From Ecdyonurus torrentis (lineage: Eukaryota; Arthropoda; Insecta; Ephemeroptera; Heptageniidae): a DNA stretch of 64,000 nt. The first letter of the stretch is position 1, and every line of letters begins with the position of its first letter. Shown one piece after another: positions 1 through 12,973 of this stretch. The notes under the pieces were generated by a model. It saw nothing but the letters and a program-made list of their open reading frames with translations, searched no databases and was not told the origin of the DNA. The translations under genes and the position numbers were made by a program. The stretch is taken from contig OX439132.1 in assembly GCA_949318235.1 (NCBI GenBank), positions 17,473,256-17,537,255 of the forward strand, given 5' to 3'.

Positions 1-585
1 TACCTAATAAAAGCATCCTATATACTAATTTATACTTTTATTATAAACAAGGTAGAATGTAATACCAATGAAGATTTTTCTTAATATCAAACCATAATTA
101 ATATAAAAAATGAGGTTTAATTTCTTTCTGTATAATAAGAAAAATATTTCATATTTTATAAACAGGAAAAAAAAACTTATTATAATCTCAGAAAAAAAGT
201 TATATGCAGCATTTAACATTTTTTTAAAGCAAGATTTCTTCATTTGCATTTGAAAGAAAATACAAATTAAAATGTTTAATAAAAAAAATATATATATAAT
301 GATTATAATATTCAAACTGCTGACTGCGAGTTTTTTTTTTTTTTCTTATTTTTTTTCCATTTAAAGAGAGAAAATACGTGGAATGACGAGTTAAGAGTCC
401 TCAAGTAAGCATGGAAAACTCATATACAAAACACCAAGCACAGGGTATTATAGAAATATAATAATAATATAGATCGATGTCATTTGTATATTATATACAT
501 ACATAAATATACACATATATATTTATAATACGCAGCTTCCATATTGTCATTAGCAGATCTCGAAACCTGCTTTTCTTTATCATTC

Positions 586-587
<2 letters not shown>
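1..587. other. AT-rich non-coding stretch
   Basis: This stretch is very AT-rich with short homopolymers, including a T run near 331-345. The open frames here are Phe/Ile/Lys-rich and typical of random AT-rich DNA. I see no gene, splice-flanked exon or transposon end. Confidence 0.6.
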
Positions 588-645
<58 letters not shown>

Positions 646-724
646 CTTTCTATAAAAGTCATCATATATAATATAAAGAAGAAAAGTATATGTTTATATA
701 TCTCTACCGTATATTATACTTAAT

Positions 725-767
<43 letters not shown>

Positions 768-821
768 TCACATACTCAAATCAAAACGTAGTTGACATCA
801 CATTCAGTCTCTTTCTTTTTC

Positions 822-917
<96 letters not shown>

Positions 918-969
918 TTTGTGTTTGTATGAATATGATGCTTCCAAATGCTGTGTTATTTGTGTATGT

Positions 970-1021
<52 letters not shown>

Positions 1022-1107
1022 GTACGTGCTTATTCCCTGTCATAATATGCTCATATACGAAATGAGATTTGACGTTACTTGTTCCTTTCTTTCTTCTTAC
1101 CCAACCT

Positions 1108-1165
<58 letters not shown>

Positions 1166-1215
1166 CTCTTTTTACTTGACTTTCGTATATTAAAACGATA
1201 AACATATAATTTTAT

Positions 1216-1252
<37 letters not shown>
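588..1252. repeat. Microsatellite cluster (CT/GA/TA)
   Basis: Six dinucleotide tracts lie within 665 bp: CT 588-642, GA 729-764, CT 826-912, TA 973-1018, CT 1111-1162 and TA 1223-1252. The CT and GA tracts are complementary, so a single strand could fold back between 588 and 764. The DNA between the tracts is unremarkable and AT-rich. Frames crossing the cluster are repeat translations, not genes. Confidence 0.95.
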
Positions 1253-1255
<3 letters not shown>

Positions 1256-1996
1256 GTAATATATGTTATAATTTATTATTATTATAATATCTTATATGAT
1301 GATAATAATAATAAAATTACAAAAAAAAAGTGTTATCATATTTATTTGAATAACAAATCGATTTGTTAAAAATAATAATAATAATAAAACAATTTCATAT
1401 TTTTTATTAACTATATAGAAAATAAATTATAAAATGTATTCTACTTTATTTGCATATTAATTAATAATTAAAAATTTAATAATTGAACTGTAAATTTTTT
1501 TAATTTAAGTTGTATAATGGAATTATTGAACTTTTCAATCAAAATAACATTTATAAAATAGATTTGGGGTTTATCTTTCTATTACGTGTAAAAATAAAAT
1601 ATGCCGTAAAACTATATTTAAAAATTTTTGTTTAAAATTTGATGGGTTGAGAGAGAACGAGAAAATGTGAGAGGGAGAGAGAGAGAGAATATATATTTTG
1701 CAATTGATGGAAATAAATTATTCAAAAGATGAAATACATATAATATTCTTCCGCAATTCCATATTATTATAATTTTTCTATGAAGACTTATGTGTATTAA
1801 AACGTGAACTACTAAAACTTTGTCTGTGAGTTACAATTTGTTTTGAAAGGAAGCGTGCAGACTTAAGAAATTTATTACTATCCGTTATGTGAATAGAAAG
1901 CTATATGACATGAAGAGTTATTTTATACTTTAAATTAAATTGATTTAATGTTTAAATCAATAATTTTACTTTTAAATATTATATACTTCATTTTAT

Positions 1997-1997
<1 letters not shown>
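1253..1997. other. AT-rich non-coding stretch
   Basis: This is AT-rich DNA with short ATA/TAA runs and a small GA patch at 1648-1688. No coding or transposon signal is visible. Confidence 0.6.

Positions 1998-2030
<33 letters not shown>
1998..2030. repeat. (CT)n microsatellite
   Basis: An uninterrupted CT tract of about 16 units. The frames on both strands here are poly-Ser-Leu or poly-Arg-Glu artefacts. Confidence 0.9.
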
Positions 2031-2033
<3 letters not shown>

Positions 2034-2287
2034 GTCCCTCTTTGTCTTTACATTTATATTTTTTTTTCTTTTTTTTTTGGTAACACGACCACATATTAGA
2101 TTTAAAATTGCGGAGACTTTAGCTACCAGCACTCGAACAAATCTTAAAATTTAAAAATTTACAAGCAAAAATTTTATGCCATTATTGCCCATTACGAGTT
2201 TAGCAAAAAGTAAAATTAAAAAAAAAAATAATAAATAAAATAATAATAATAATAAAAAAATCTTAAAACCTGCATACCAAATATGAC

Positions 2288-2314
<27 letters not shown>
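2288..2314. repeat. (TA)n tract abutting the left inverted-repeat arm
   Basis: A TA run that directly adjoins the inverted-repeat arm beginning at 2315. The partner arm has a longer TA run in the mirror position (3609-3663), so the TA tract is part of the duplicated structure. Confidence 0.9.
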
Positions 2315-2319
<5 letters not shown>

Positions 2320-2459
2320 CTTCCGCGTCAAAAAAGATTATCTGCCGATTCCACAGACCCCGCGAACAGATTAACTGCGAATTCCATACTTTCCACGAGT
2401 GGAGTAACTGCAGATTCCGCCAGCGCGACCCGCAGATCAAGTGCAAATTTTTTATTGCT
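2315..2459 (+). repeat. Left arm of a 145-bp inverted repeat built of ~33-bp units
   Basis: This is a GC-richer block in AT-rich surroundings. It is the reverse complement of 3464-3608 with no gaps and one visible mismatch. Internally it is a degenerate minisatellite of about 33 bp per unit; each unit begins with a motif like AGATTATCTGCCGATTCC. In one frame it reads as 11-residue units (RLSADSTDPAN, RLTANSILSTS, GVTADSASATR, RSSANFLLLVN). Two other frames are also open, as expected when the period is a multiple of three. It could be an orphan minisatellite, a transposon internal repeat or the remains of a repetitive coding exon; the sequence does not decide. Confidence 0.85.
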
Positions 2460-3463
2460 GGTGAATAGACTATCTACACTTTCCACGGGTTCACTTGCCG
2501 TGTTCGTAATTTTCTTTTTCTTTTCGCTATGTTTGACTTTTTAATGTTGTATTTAAAACATATAATAATAATAGATTTTAAAATGTCACAAAATAAAATA
2601 TTATTTTCTTTGCTTTTGAATCATTTAGTTATTTAAATAATGGCAATATGTAATGAAAAAGTTAATACTCGATAATAATTATTATTATATTATACTACGT
2701 TTATTTTTATTTTATATATTTTTTATTTTTAAATTTTGTTTAATAGATTAGAAATTTCCAAGAGTTTTACAGAATGCCATTTTGAAGGTTCAAAGTCCAC
2801 ATTAGAATAACGTAATAAAATATAGCCTTTATCCTGCCCAATACTATAAACTAAATTCCGATGTTTAACCAAGAGAGCTCAGTTTTCATTCAGTCTGTGT
2901 TGTGAGTAGTATGCAGTTTACTGCTAATTTTTTTTACTGGCTGCTGGTATTGATGTATAGGAAAAAAAGTTATAATTTTATTAAATTATTAGGTCGTGAA
3001 GTGAATTATAATTTCAAAAAGAATTTTTTTTTTCTCAAAAGCAGTTTGTTCTCTCTTTCATTTTTAAGTTAAAAATAATAATAATTTGTATTTCGCCTGT
3101 AAAATTATGAAGTAAGTACTACAGTAGTATTAGAAAAAAAAAAGTTTTTACAGGGAAATATCATTAAAAAAAGTGTTATGAATGTTAATTTAGAATATTA
3201 CAGCTAAATAATTGACAAAATAGAGCATTTAAAAAAAAAAAAGTTGTTTACTATTAACAAAATTGGGTAAAGAAAAGTATATTTATATTGTTAGTTTTTT
3301 TTTTTTTTTTTTTCATCCTATAGGACTAATATTTTTTTTAAGGTAGTAATTTTAATAATTAAATAATCAATCGATGCTATGAAATTAAAAATAATAAAAA
3401 TAAAATTAAGTGTATATAGCAATGCAGATAGTCTACTTGCTAAATGCACATGATCTCTTGAGG
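2460..3463. other. Spacer between the inverted-repeat arms
   Basis: About 1 kb of AT-rich DNA lies between the two GC-richer arms. Degenerate pieces of the same unit continue just inside each arm: both sides carry an AGACTATCT motif, near 2467 and near 3425 on the opposite strand. No transposase-like frame is visible. T and A homopolymers occur near 3296-3313 and 3230-3242. Confidence 0.6.
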
Positions 3464-3603
3464 AGCAATAAAAAATTTGCACTTGCTCTGCGGGTCGCGC
3501 TGGCGGAATCTGCAGTTACTCCACTCGTGGAAAGTATGGAATTCGCAGTTAATCTGTTCGCGGGGTCTGTGGAATCGGCAGATAATCTTTTTTGACGCGG
3601 AAG

Positions 3604-3608
<5 letters not shown>
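3464..3608 (-). repeat. Right arm of the 145-bp inverted repeat
   Basis: Gap-free reverse complement of 2315-2459 with one visible difference (CAGAGCAAG here against CAGATCAAG in the left arm). It is bounded on its outer side by a long TA tract, as the other arm is. The near-identity implies a recent inverted duplication or gene conversion. Confidence 0.85.

Positions 3609-3663
<55 letters not shown>
3609..3663. repeat. (TA)n microsatellite
   Basis: Uninterrupted TA run of about 27 units adjoining the right inverted-repeat arm. Confidence 0.95.
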
Positions 3664-3671
<8 letters not shown>

Positions 3672-3739
3672 AGAAAACGCATACATTGTAATATAGCACA
3701 CGGAAAAAAATTATGTGTTAAATCTAAGTACATAAGTAT

Positions 3740-4080
3740 ACTAACGCAAATAAGCCCGCGCCCTAGTACATGCGCGCAAGATCTGAGTATTATTGAGTAA
3801 CCTGTGTCTCTAGCATAAGTGACGCCAAATCCCTAGCGCTGGATGTTATGCCACCTGCGATGTAGGAGGAGCGGTACCTAGCTTCAGTATAGTTTTTATG
3901 TCACCTGAGATCTAGGAGGTGCGGCACCTGACTGCCAGCGCGGGCTGTACTACATCTGCCGCGTGCTTCGATCTAGTTTAGCGACAAAAAATAGCCACCA
4001 CGAAAAGCAGCCGATTTTCACTAAAATGGCTATTCTTTGTGACATTGTCGGAGGCAAAGAAATAAACAATTTAATTAAAA
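3740..4080. other. GC-richer island with a ~50-bp tandem duplication
   Basis: This island is clearly less AT-rich than its flanks. Two units with period about 50 bp start at 3845 and 3895; both contain CACCTG, GAT, TAGGAGG and a GCGG-ACCT core. No open frame of useful length or domain is visible. A decayed transposon or retroposon is the simplest reading; a regulatory island is possible. Confidence 0.5.
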
Positions 4081-4980
4081 GTACCAGCTTTATAACATTG
4101 CTTTTATTTTTTAACTTAACAAATGTATCATAAAAAATTAATGAATAGTAAATTTTTTATCCAAAAAAGAAAAATGAAGTAATCGCATCTAAGGATAGAC
4201 CTCAAAATAGCTAGGCTCAGTAAATAATTTATATCTTTAATTAAAAATTTTTCTTCGACCACCCGAGATCTGCAGCAACAGCCACACAATATTATGATCC
4301 CAAGTCCCCGGTATAATTTATTATGTATTTATCATTATCAATAGTAATACAAAATTACTAATGTAATATTAATTAAAGCGCTATGTTTATTTCCCTAAAA
4401 AAATTATTATTGATGCTTTAATAAATTAATTATTTAATATTTGGCGTTGAACAATAAAAGCAAGCAACAAAAACAATTTATATATTTCAAAAAAATATTT
4501 ATAATTTTATTTAACGCCTTTTACGCCATTTTGCGGTTAAAAACTAAATCTAAGTATTATAGTGCTTGCCTCTATACTTTTCGTGAGGATACAATTCCAC
4601 CCGATCGGGAGTCTACACCTCCTTACCTTTAGTTTATTCCTCCTTACACCAGGTAGGCGCGAGGTTAGTATAGCGACCTGCTAGATACAGGTAAGAATTG
4701 TACCTATTGCAAAACACAGGATAGTTATACTAGCTTTATACCTGGAGTTGGGAGATTTTTCGTTCCGTGCATGAAAGAAAGATAACATATTAATATACGT
4801 TCTATAATTTGTTGTGCTAACTTATAAACAACTATAATAACATATTTTATATTACAACATATATAGTTTATAGTAATAAATTCCAATATTAGAGTGAAGA
4901 TATTTCAATATGTCAGAAACAAAAATGATTAGTAGATTATAATATGTGAAGGTATTTTTCTTCAAATAACCTCACATTAG
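4081..4980. other. AT-rich non-coding stretch
   Basis: Mostly AT-rich, with moderately GC-richer patches at 4250-4310 and 4590-4735. The 63-codon frame in this interval has no recognisable domain. Nothing else is supportable. Confidence 0.5.
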
Positions 4981-5267
4981 CGGTTCATATAAAAGAGAGA
5001 GAGAGAGAGAGAGAAAAAATAATACGATGATCTGATCTTGATATTGCAAACATAGGAGAGTTGGGGAAGTCGAAATAAAGAGGGAGAGAAGAGAGAGAGA
5101 GAGAGAAAGAGAAGGAGAGTACATGTTTTATTTATTACTCATGAGTATGGAATAACGTGGGAACTTATATATACGAGTAAAGAGAGAGAGAGAAATAGAT
5201 TGGCTTATCTTAACTCACGAGAGTGAGGGAGAGAGAGAGAGAGAGTGATGCTGCATGACCACCGTGT

Positions 5268-5308
<41 letters not shown>
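4981..5308 (+). repeat. Clustered interrupted GA tracts
   Basis: At least five GA runs occur within about 330 bp (about 4994-5014, 5082-5112, 5180-5193, 5228-5246 and 5267-5307), separated by non-repetitive DNA, all with purines on the plus strand. Insect GAGA-factor sites look like this, but so do ordinary microsatellites. No promoter element was found close enough to prefer the regulatory reading. Confidence 0.75.
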
Positions 5309-5311
<3 letters not shown>

Positions 5312-7857
5312 TGTGTGAAGTGACCCGTGACTCCAAGTAAGCACATCATGCTCACTCACTCCACACACACCCATGAAAATACACGATTTTCTTACTTGTG
5401 ACGTCAGATATTACAATAATAATTAACATAAATAAATTTTTATGTAATAATCATTTGTGATAATTAGTATCCAATTATATTTTAGAACAATACTTAATTT
5501 ATATATAATATTATATATATATATAGTATATATATACTTTCTTTACAGGCTAGCTTATAATTATTTTATTATTTATACAAGTATGTATTGGTATATCTGC
5601 AGAATGTGAATATAAATTTAAATGTTTATTATTTTTTTTACTAAACATATTTAATTAAACAATAATAACTCTTGTGTTTGAAATGAGTACTGTTGTAAAT
5701 TAATTCACTTTTATGGTTTCAGTAATGTATATATGTATATTATATTACAGAGACCTTAAAATTACAATCAAATTTAGATGTCTAGTTTGTTTGCAAAAGT
5801 TATGCCAGCAAGCAAATTTACCGATAAAAATTAGCTATATACGAATAATGAACAAGGGATCAGAATTTAATTATATCATACTGTATAGAACGAGAAGAAA
5901 AACATTGTAATATATTTATATACATTTACATTACTATAATAATATTCTTTGAGGTATTCATAACTAAATTCACAAAAGAAATAATACTGACCATACATGA
6001 CACTCAGGTTTTATTTCATGCAGTTTATTATTTAATAAATATCAAATGATTTTTCAAACGAGAAAGGAAAGTGCTATGAATTTTTGACGTTATATAGCGT
6101 ACTAAATTCAAAGTTAAAAATGAATAATTATTTACTCCTTAAAATACAATATTAATTCTGCACAGTTTAGTTATTTCTTATAGCAGAGCAACAAAAGTTT
6201 AGAATAAAAATAAGACACAAGGCACTTCATTGTATCAGTTATAGTTACAACAAGCATGGTTTTGGTCAAAATAACTTAATTAAAATTAACATAATTATAA
6301 CATACATAGAACAATGATAACATGCAATGAATTACACAACTAAATACATAGTTAATAACATATTATAATGAAGTTGAAACTGTATTATCATCAGTATAAT
6401 ATTCTAAAGTTGTTAGATGGGTGGTGAACATCAAGATATCGATGTCATCTATTTTTGAGTTTTTATCAAAAAGGATGCTAAAAACCTTTTATGTTGAGTA
6501 TGAATACAGCAAGTATTATATAGCTGAAATTATTCTATAGTACATAATCATTATTGTATTCAGTTCTGTAATTGGTATTACTCGCAAACACAGTTGGAAG
6601 GGGCCTCGGAGTTTACTTGTTTAGAGGAAGGGGGCGACCACATTTTTTTTTTTTAAACTCAAAGATGCCACAAAACAGGAGGAAGGCTTGTCCGCGATCA
6701 TGGATTTATTCTTATAATGGCTAATCTGATCTTGATTTTCAAAATGTTCATAATTTTATCAAGAAATTACATAAGAAACATATTATATTGTATCAAAAAT
6801 TAATATATTAAAACATTATATTGAAAATAATGTCATTATTAATGATTATAGATTAATATGTCAAAGCATCACGAAAAAATCATAATGAAAATCTCATAAT
6901 AAAAGACGATGAGTTGAAAAAATAATTCTTATTGCTAAAGCTAATAATATCTGATATAAGAGATATAGATATCCAATAAATCATACACATGTAATATCAT
7001 ACATATTATATATATATGATTGTTAGTTTTGATCAATAGTTGATAACCTCTTCAAAGTGATTTGACTTTTTCTATTGTTCAGTACTATGTGATTTTAATA
7101 TAAAATTCCTAAGATACATGTGTTGATTAAAAAAATCACGTATTTACAAGTCGTGTGTATAATTTAAAGATAAAAATAAAAAGTTTATATAAAGTTATAA
7201 AAAGTTTTGTGGAGTACGGTATACATACATACTCAAAATTTTCAGCAAAAGTGAGCATGTATACTGTAGTTGGATTAAAATAAGGAATAGAGAAATTCAA
7301 TTGATTTTTTGCTTTTCAATTTACTAGATTTGAGAATATTATGAGTATTTTTTTCAAATTATAAAATCATAATACACTTATTCCTTATTTCCAATTAACT
7401 TTGTCTTTAATTTAGTTTATTAAGTTTTTTCTTTTAATTTATTTACTCTTCATTTAACTTAATTTGCACAGCTTGTATAACAGAACTAACATTAAAAAAA
7501 TTATGTTCTTTAATTAAATAATTACGGAAATTCTGCATAAAATAAAAGTAAATAAAATTTGTCATTAACAATAATTATACTGCAATAAACAAAAATCTTT
7601 TTTTTTCTTTCCAAATAAATTTTAAACATGCACATATCTTATTCAAGCCTGTTATGATGATTTTTCTCACTGCCTGAAAAGATTCCCTCTAGCTATTCAA
7701 TTAATTTAAGATGCAATGAACAATAGAATAGTATAGTAACAAGAAAAACATGAATGACTATTTTAACACCAAATAGCGATGTTTAAAGTTTTTTACTGCA
7801 AATTTAATTGATCTAAATACAAAATTGTGTGTGTAATGTGTGTATATTATATGCCAG
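5309..7857. other. AT-rich non-coding stretch with a CRE palindrome
   Basis: A long AT-rich region. A perfect TGACGTCA lies at 5399-5406. A somewhat GC-richer patch at 6590-6715 has no recognisable identity. The small open frames are AT-composition artefacts. Confidence 0.5.
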
Positions 7858-7858
7858 C

Positions 7859-7945
7859 AACAAAAAACCAGAATTGATCTAAATCGCCAAACCAAGAGCC
7901 AAAAATAGCAAAATCCACGGATTTTGGTCAATTCCGGGTTTTGAT
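7859..7945. repeat. Short imperfect inverted repeat (~87 bp)
   Basis: Arms of about 20 bp at 7861-7879 and 7926-7945 pair imperfectly; the shared core is ACCAGAATTGATC against its complement with a few changes. The length and palindromic form are those of a MITE remnant or solo hairpin. No target-site duplication is clear. Confidence 0.5.
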
Positions 7946-8271
7946 ACTATAGCATATTATAAATATTTTTATAAAAATTATAATAATAAATTGAACTATA
8001 ACTAATATAATATAACAAAGAAAAACATTTCCAAGTAATACCATAAATGTAAAAATAGTATTATTATGTTAAATGATTGACATGAGAATAATATATCGAT
8101 GACTCTATAAGAATGGATCACATAAAAGATTTAATAATAATAAAAAAGAATGTTTCGTTTTGTATTGTTATATATCGTATATTCTCTATACTCTTTTTTT
8201 TTATATATATTTCCTCTTATAACGTCATATTGTTGTGAATTATCGTGTGCATGCAGAGCATGTTCAAATCT

Positions 8272-8426
8272 TATATAAAATAGAGGTGGGTGGTTGGGTG
8301 GGGGGCCACACACGATGTGCAGTCACCCCACAAGGCGTGCACTGCCCCCCTTACTTCGCTGCCCCTCACCTCAACAGAGAGAGAGAGAGAGCAAAGCATG
8401 CACCACGGCGCCTCTCCTCAGTAAGT
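8272..8426 (+). promoter_or_regulatory. Candidate TATA promoter, first exon and splice donor
   Basis: A TATATAAAATAG box at 8272-8283 is followed by a GC-rich block (about 8285-8420) unlike its surroundings and then by a strong donor-like GTAAGTT at 8421. An ATG at 8315-8317 in this block opens a frame that runs through the putative donor, beginning MCSHPTRRALPPLLRCPSPQ. A short GA tract (about 8377-8391) lies within the exon-like block. No acceptor or second exon could be recognised downstream, so this is a candidate 5' exon only. It could also be a GC-rich transposon fragment. Confidence 0.3.
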
Positions 8427-8934
8427 TATTGCAAAGATCGAGTGTGAGTAAAAACTGGAGCACCAAAGTATCATCCTATTCTTTAAAAAAAAAATCATGC
8501 ACGAGTGTGATGCGAGAACGAGAGGTGTAACCGTGTCTCTTGTTACTTTTACTATCTACACTTTAAATCTATTCTAAAAGCACGTGCTCGAGTCATCGTT
8601 CAGTCATGCCCATGTTTAGAGATCGAATTTTGAAGCAATATGTTATTGAACTTATTTTTTTAAAGTGTTCACTCTTACATAATCACAATTTTTATATTAA
8701 TAAAGATGACAAAAGTCAATTATTATTATTATTTTAAATGACTACAATGTGAACATAGAAAAAAATATATATGGAACGGACTATATTATAGAGGCATTAA
8801 AAAAAATTATTTTAACATACTATAATGAAATCACAATTTAATTTTAAGTCAATCTTCTCTTCTAAAAACACAATTTTTTAAAAATAAACATAAAAATTTT
8901 AAATTAGAATGGTTATCTTCGAAAAAAGAAGAAT

Positions 8935-8994
<60 letters not shown>

Positions 8995-9844
8995 AAATAA
9001 TTTTCATGGGAATTTGTTTAAAATTAACTGACAAATTTATGCATAACAATAGATTTTTTCTTTTTACTTTAAGTATCATTCAAATCATCAAATCATAATA
9101 ATATAAAATTCCATTGATTCCAATGTATAAGAATAGCTGAATAGATGATTATATCAATAAAATATCTAATAATAAAGCATTAAAGTTATGATGACTTTTA
9201 TGATTGTAATAAAAGAGTATGTAATAATTAGTATTCCTTTTTTTTATATAATTATTTTATGATTTTAGATTATAGAAAAAATTGACATTAAAAAAGCAAA
9301 GAGCTATACATAATAAATAAATTTATTGCATTTTGCAATATTTATTATCATACAGTATATAAAAATAAGTATATAAAGTGCAGAGGAAGTAGAAATAAAC
9401 ACTTTTTTTACTTTAATTATACCACATTATAAATCTTACTGATATAAATAATATATTATTATTACTTTACTTACGTATATTTAGCTTAAAGGCAAAATGT
9501 ATTGTTATAATTATTACAATGCACAGAAAGTCAAGTAGCCCTTATATGTATGATATTATGTTTGTATTTTATACATATATAGTTTTAGTATAATATATTT
9601 TATACATTTCCCTACTGTAGTAAAATAGCCAAAAGGCTTACTGGGGTATACATAAGACTTCTTATAGTATATATAAAGAGGTAAGCAGGGTTTATTATTA
9701 TTTTTTTTCACTATTATTATAAAGTTTATATCTCTTTTAATATTTTGTAGACAATTGTTAAGTTTTAGAATAAGTTAACATATATGCATAATATGCAGGT
9801 TTTTGTTTAGGATGTTTAATGTGTGTGTGTATGTATGTGTGTGT

Positions 9845-9845
<1 letters not shown>
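8427..9845. other. AT-rich stretch with one GA microsatellite
   Basis: Contains an uninterrupted GA tract at 8940-8991 and a GCACGTGC/CTCGAG pair near 8581-8592. The remainder is AT-rich with no gene signal. Confidence 0.6.

Positions 9846-9909
<64 letters not shown>
9846..9909 (+). repeat. (GA)n microsatellite
   Basis: Uninterrupted GA tract of about 32 units, preceded by a GTGTGTAT-like patch. Confidence 0.95.
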
Positions 9910-9911
<2 letters not shown>

Positions 9912-11384
9912 TTTGTTCTCCAGGCAAAGAGGTAAATTAAGTCACATCAAGTTGAATAGGCTAAATCTTAAAATCTTTCTGGACGTTTTAGAATGACAAT
10001 TTTGGAAATAGTTCTCCATTACTTAATTCATATGTTCATGCATTAATTATACTCTAAAGCCTATTTGATTGCTTTAAATTGTTGTATGACATTATTTTAC
10101 AAATATTGTATTACATAAAATAGATGAATGTATTTTAGCGTTCTTATTATGAATTTACATGATTATTTACTATGTATTCCACAAATATGTTGCACAGTTA
10201 AGCTTGTCTGTATTTATACAAATAAATGAAATTCATAATTCAAAAACTTTACTATAAGAAGTTCTTGACCTGCACAAATTGATTTCCAAGTTGCAGAGGT
10301 TGTACATCTAAGTCATATATTTCTTATATGAGGATGTGTCAGGGTGGACTTTTCCTCTAGTATTTTATTACTGTATTTGGATGTATATCAGACCCTAGAA
10401 ACATAATGTTCAGTATTTTCCAAAAGGCTCCTTATTATACCAGATTTGTATAATTCGGGCAAACCTTTTTCATTCAACTCCTGTAATGAACACTGTTCTA
10501 AGATTATAAAAACTATTTTACTTGGATTTTTTTTTTTTTTTTACATACATCTTTAACTTCTGAAATGTTTTCGAATATGTATGAATATGACGTCATTCAT
10601 ACGTTGAATAAGAAAGCAGGGTATGATGATGAGAGCATATAATATATATATATACATTACATATTATACGTATATATATATAAGAAGTATGTACTCATGT
10701 TTTATATACCTTCATGTATAGTAGTACATACGTACACCTCAACATTACTCTCTTGACTCTCTTATCTTCTTGTACTCGGCCATCACTTCACCTACATTCA
10801 AATAACACACAAGAGGTATATGCGTACTTAAGAGGGAGGAAAAAAATTGTAAGAGAGAAAGATTTTTTTTTTATCCCGTGTAATTTTAATATTGATTTAA
10901 ATAGTAGTTCCTGTGATATACATTATAATAATATGTATATAATGTGATTTTATGCTTAATTGGATCGAATCAATCGCGTTATCATTTTATTGCAGTGCTT
11001 CATTTTAAAAATATACTTATAATATATAATTTTAAATGAATATTAAATGAAGTTGCGCATTAAAAATTAGTTTTAAAAGTAAATAAATGACGATACAATC
11101 AATAGAAAGTAAAGATGTCTCAAAACTTTATTATACTTCAGAACTTTGATCTATACTTGTATAAAAATTAACATAGAATATATGCATGCAACGTTAAAAA
11201 CGTTTAATTATTATTTCTTACTTACACGAAACCTACAAAATACTCTTTTCTTAAACCCCCTCCCCTAAATTACCTTACATCAAATAATATCGTAAGTTGA
11301 AGTTTGATAAATTCTCTCATGTTCATAATATTTTAAAATTTTCGTATTTAAATAATTATATTGAAAATTCTCATTTGCTCCAAT

Positions 11385-11386
<2 letters not shown>
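9910..11386. other. AT-rich non-coding stretch
   Basis: AT-rich DNA with a perfect CRE palindrome TGACGTCA at 10588-10595 and TA-rich patches near 10640-10680. Open frames are short and compositionally random. Confidence 0.55.

Positions 11387-11416
<30 letters not shown>
11387..11416. repeat. Poly-A tract
   Basis: Thirty consecutive A. Frames across it give poly-Lys or poly-Phe. There is no AATAAA or target-site context to support a retroposon tail. Confidence 0.9.
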
Positions 11417-11419
<3 letters not shown>

Positions 11420-11936
11420 TTAAAAAAACGTGATAAAATTGAAATATATCGTGGCATCCTTCCTCAGTCATGCAATTTAAATTCATTGATCTACATTTTA
11501 CCACGTCAATGAAATCAATCACTTCATTTTTTTTTTCTTCATCATTGCCACCACTTCTTCATAACTTTCATCTCACGTTTTTTTAATAATCAATATTTCT
11601 ACATAATATTTTCATCATTTTACTGATGATATATTTCAGACTTCTATGTGACTTGTTTGTTTGTTATAGGATGCGTTCGTCAAAGTTGAAATGTTAATAT
11701 TTTATGATTACTCAATGATGAAATCGAGTATTTTATAAAAAATAGGTTTTGAGAAAGCAGAGAGAAAAATGGTTATAAATCTTTTTGTAATTTATATATT
11801 TTTTCTAAAATTTAGATAAAAATTAAAAACAACTATTACTATCTAATTTAGGAAGTACGTCATTTCAGTTCTATAGAATTGGGTAAAAACATAGATTTTG
11901 TTATTATTTATAAAAATTCCACTAGTTTTTAGTAGT

Positions 11937-11939
<3 letters not shown>

Positions 11940-11994
<55 letters not shown>
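11940..11994. repeat. (CT)n microsatellite
   Basis: CT tract interrupted once by TTT around 11973. Confidence 0.95.
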
Positions 11995-12221
11995 TTATCA
12001 CTCCCTTCCTTTTTTAAAAATCCTTTTCACAGTTAAAAATAAAAATTTTGTAGTTACAAAAAAGAAATTAAGCTCTGATTTTTTTTCTTGACAAAAAATT
12101 CGTAAGACAATTGGGTCCCCTATTTTGTTGACTTCTATTGTTATATATGGCATTATTTACAAAAGTTATATTTATGTCATTTTTGTTGATGACGATGCAA
12201 GGTGTAAATATAATCAAAATA

Positions 12222-12243
12222 TGACGTCATGATTGTTACGTCA
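12222..12243. promoter_or_regulatory. Paired CRE-like sites
   Basis: A perfect TGACGTCA (12222-12229) is followed by a TACGTCA half-palindrome (12237-12243), 15 bp start to start. CREB/ATF-family bZIP proteins bind such sites. There is no gene or core promoter next to them, so function is uncertain. Confidence 0.35.
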
Positions 12244-12775
12244 GAGGGGTTTCTAATAATATACACACAACATACAAGAAAATTGTCAAGTGTATTATAT
12301 ACACGATACAGCTAAGTCAGCTTATAATACACGTATATTATGTATGAATATAAATATATAAAAGAAGAACACTCTATATAGTAAAAAATGTCAACAACTT
12401 TAAGATGCTTGTACACTGATCAAGTGTACGTTACATTGTTGCAAGCAGTTTTTTATTGTCCTCATATTCTTGTTATATATTTTATATACGACATGATAAT
12501 TATAGGCCATATAAAATGTATAGTACTATGTAAAATTTAATATTGTGTACAAGTATAATGAATTTATTAACCTACTTATGTAAATATCTGTACATAGTAG
12601 TGAAGTGACAAAGCTATTTTTATATATAATATATAAGATAGAAGAGAGTATACAACGTTTAATCAAATTTTATATTCTATTTATTTACTTATAAAGGAGA
12701 CTGTTAACTTGAAGTAATATTTTTACGTAAAATAAATTTGATTTTGAAAGCCATTTGTATAGGAACAACTGTTTT

Positions 12776-12972
12776 CAGACTGACCGCTTATGTTTACTCA
12801 AAATGCGGAAAATAAAGTGCCGGAAGAGGAAACCACGTGACGGTAAAAGTGGGAGGTTGCTAAGGCCTAGCTTGCTGCTGGCATCAACTTTTCTCCCACT
12901 TTTAACGTCACGTGGTTTCCTTTTCCAGCACTTCCTTTTCCACATTTTGAGTAAACATAAGCGGTCACTGAC
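12776..12972. mobile_element. Foldback/MITE-like palindrome, 80-bp arms
   Basis: Two 80-bp inverted arms (12776-12855 and 12893-12972) match at most positions, around a 37-bp loop. Conserved parts include GACCGCTTATGTTTACTC and CCACGTGACG. The sequence is far GC-richer than its surroundings. No coding capacity is present, so this is most likely a non-autonomous DNA element. Outer target-site duplications are not obvious. Confidence 0.75.
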
Positions 12973-12973
12973 T

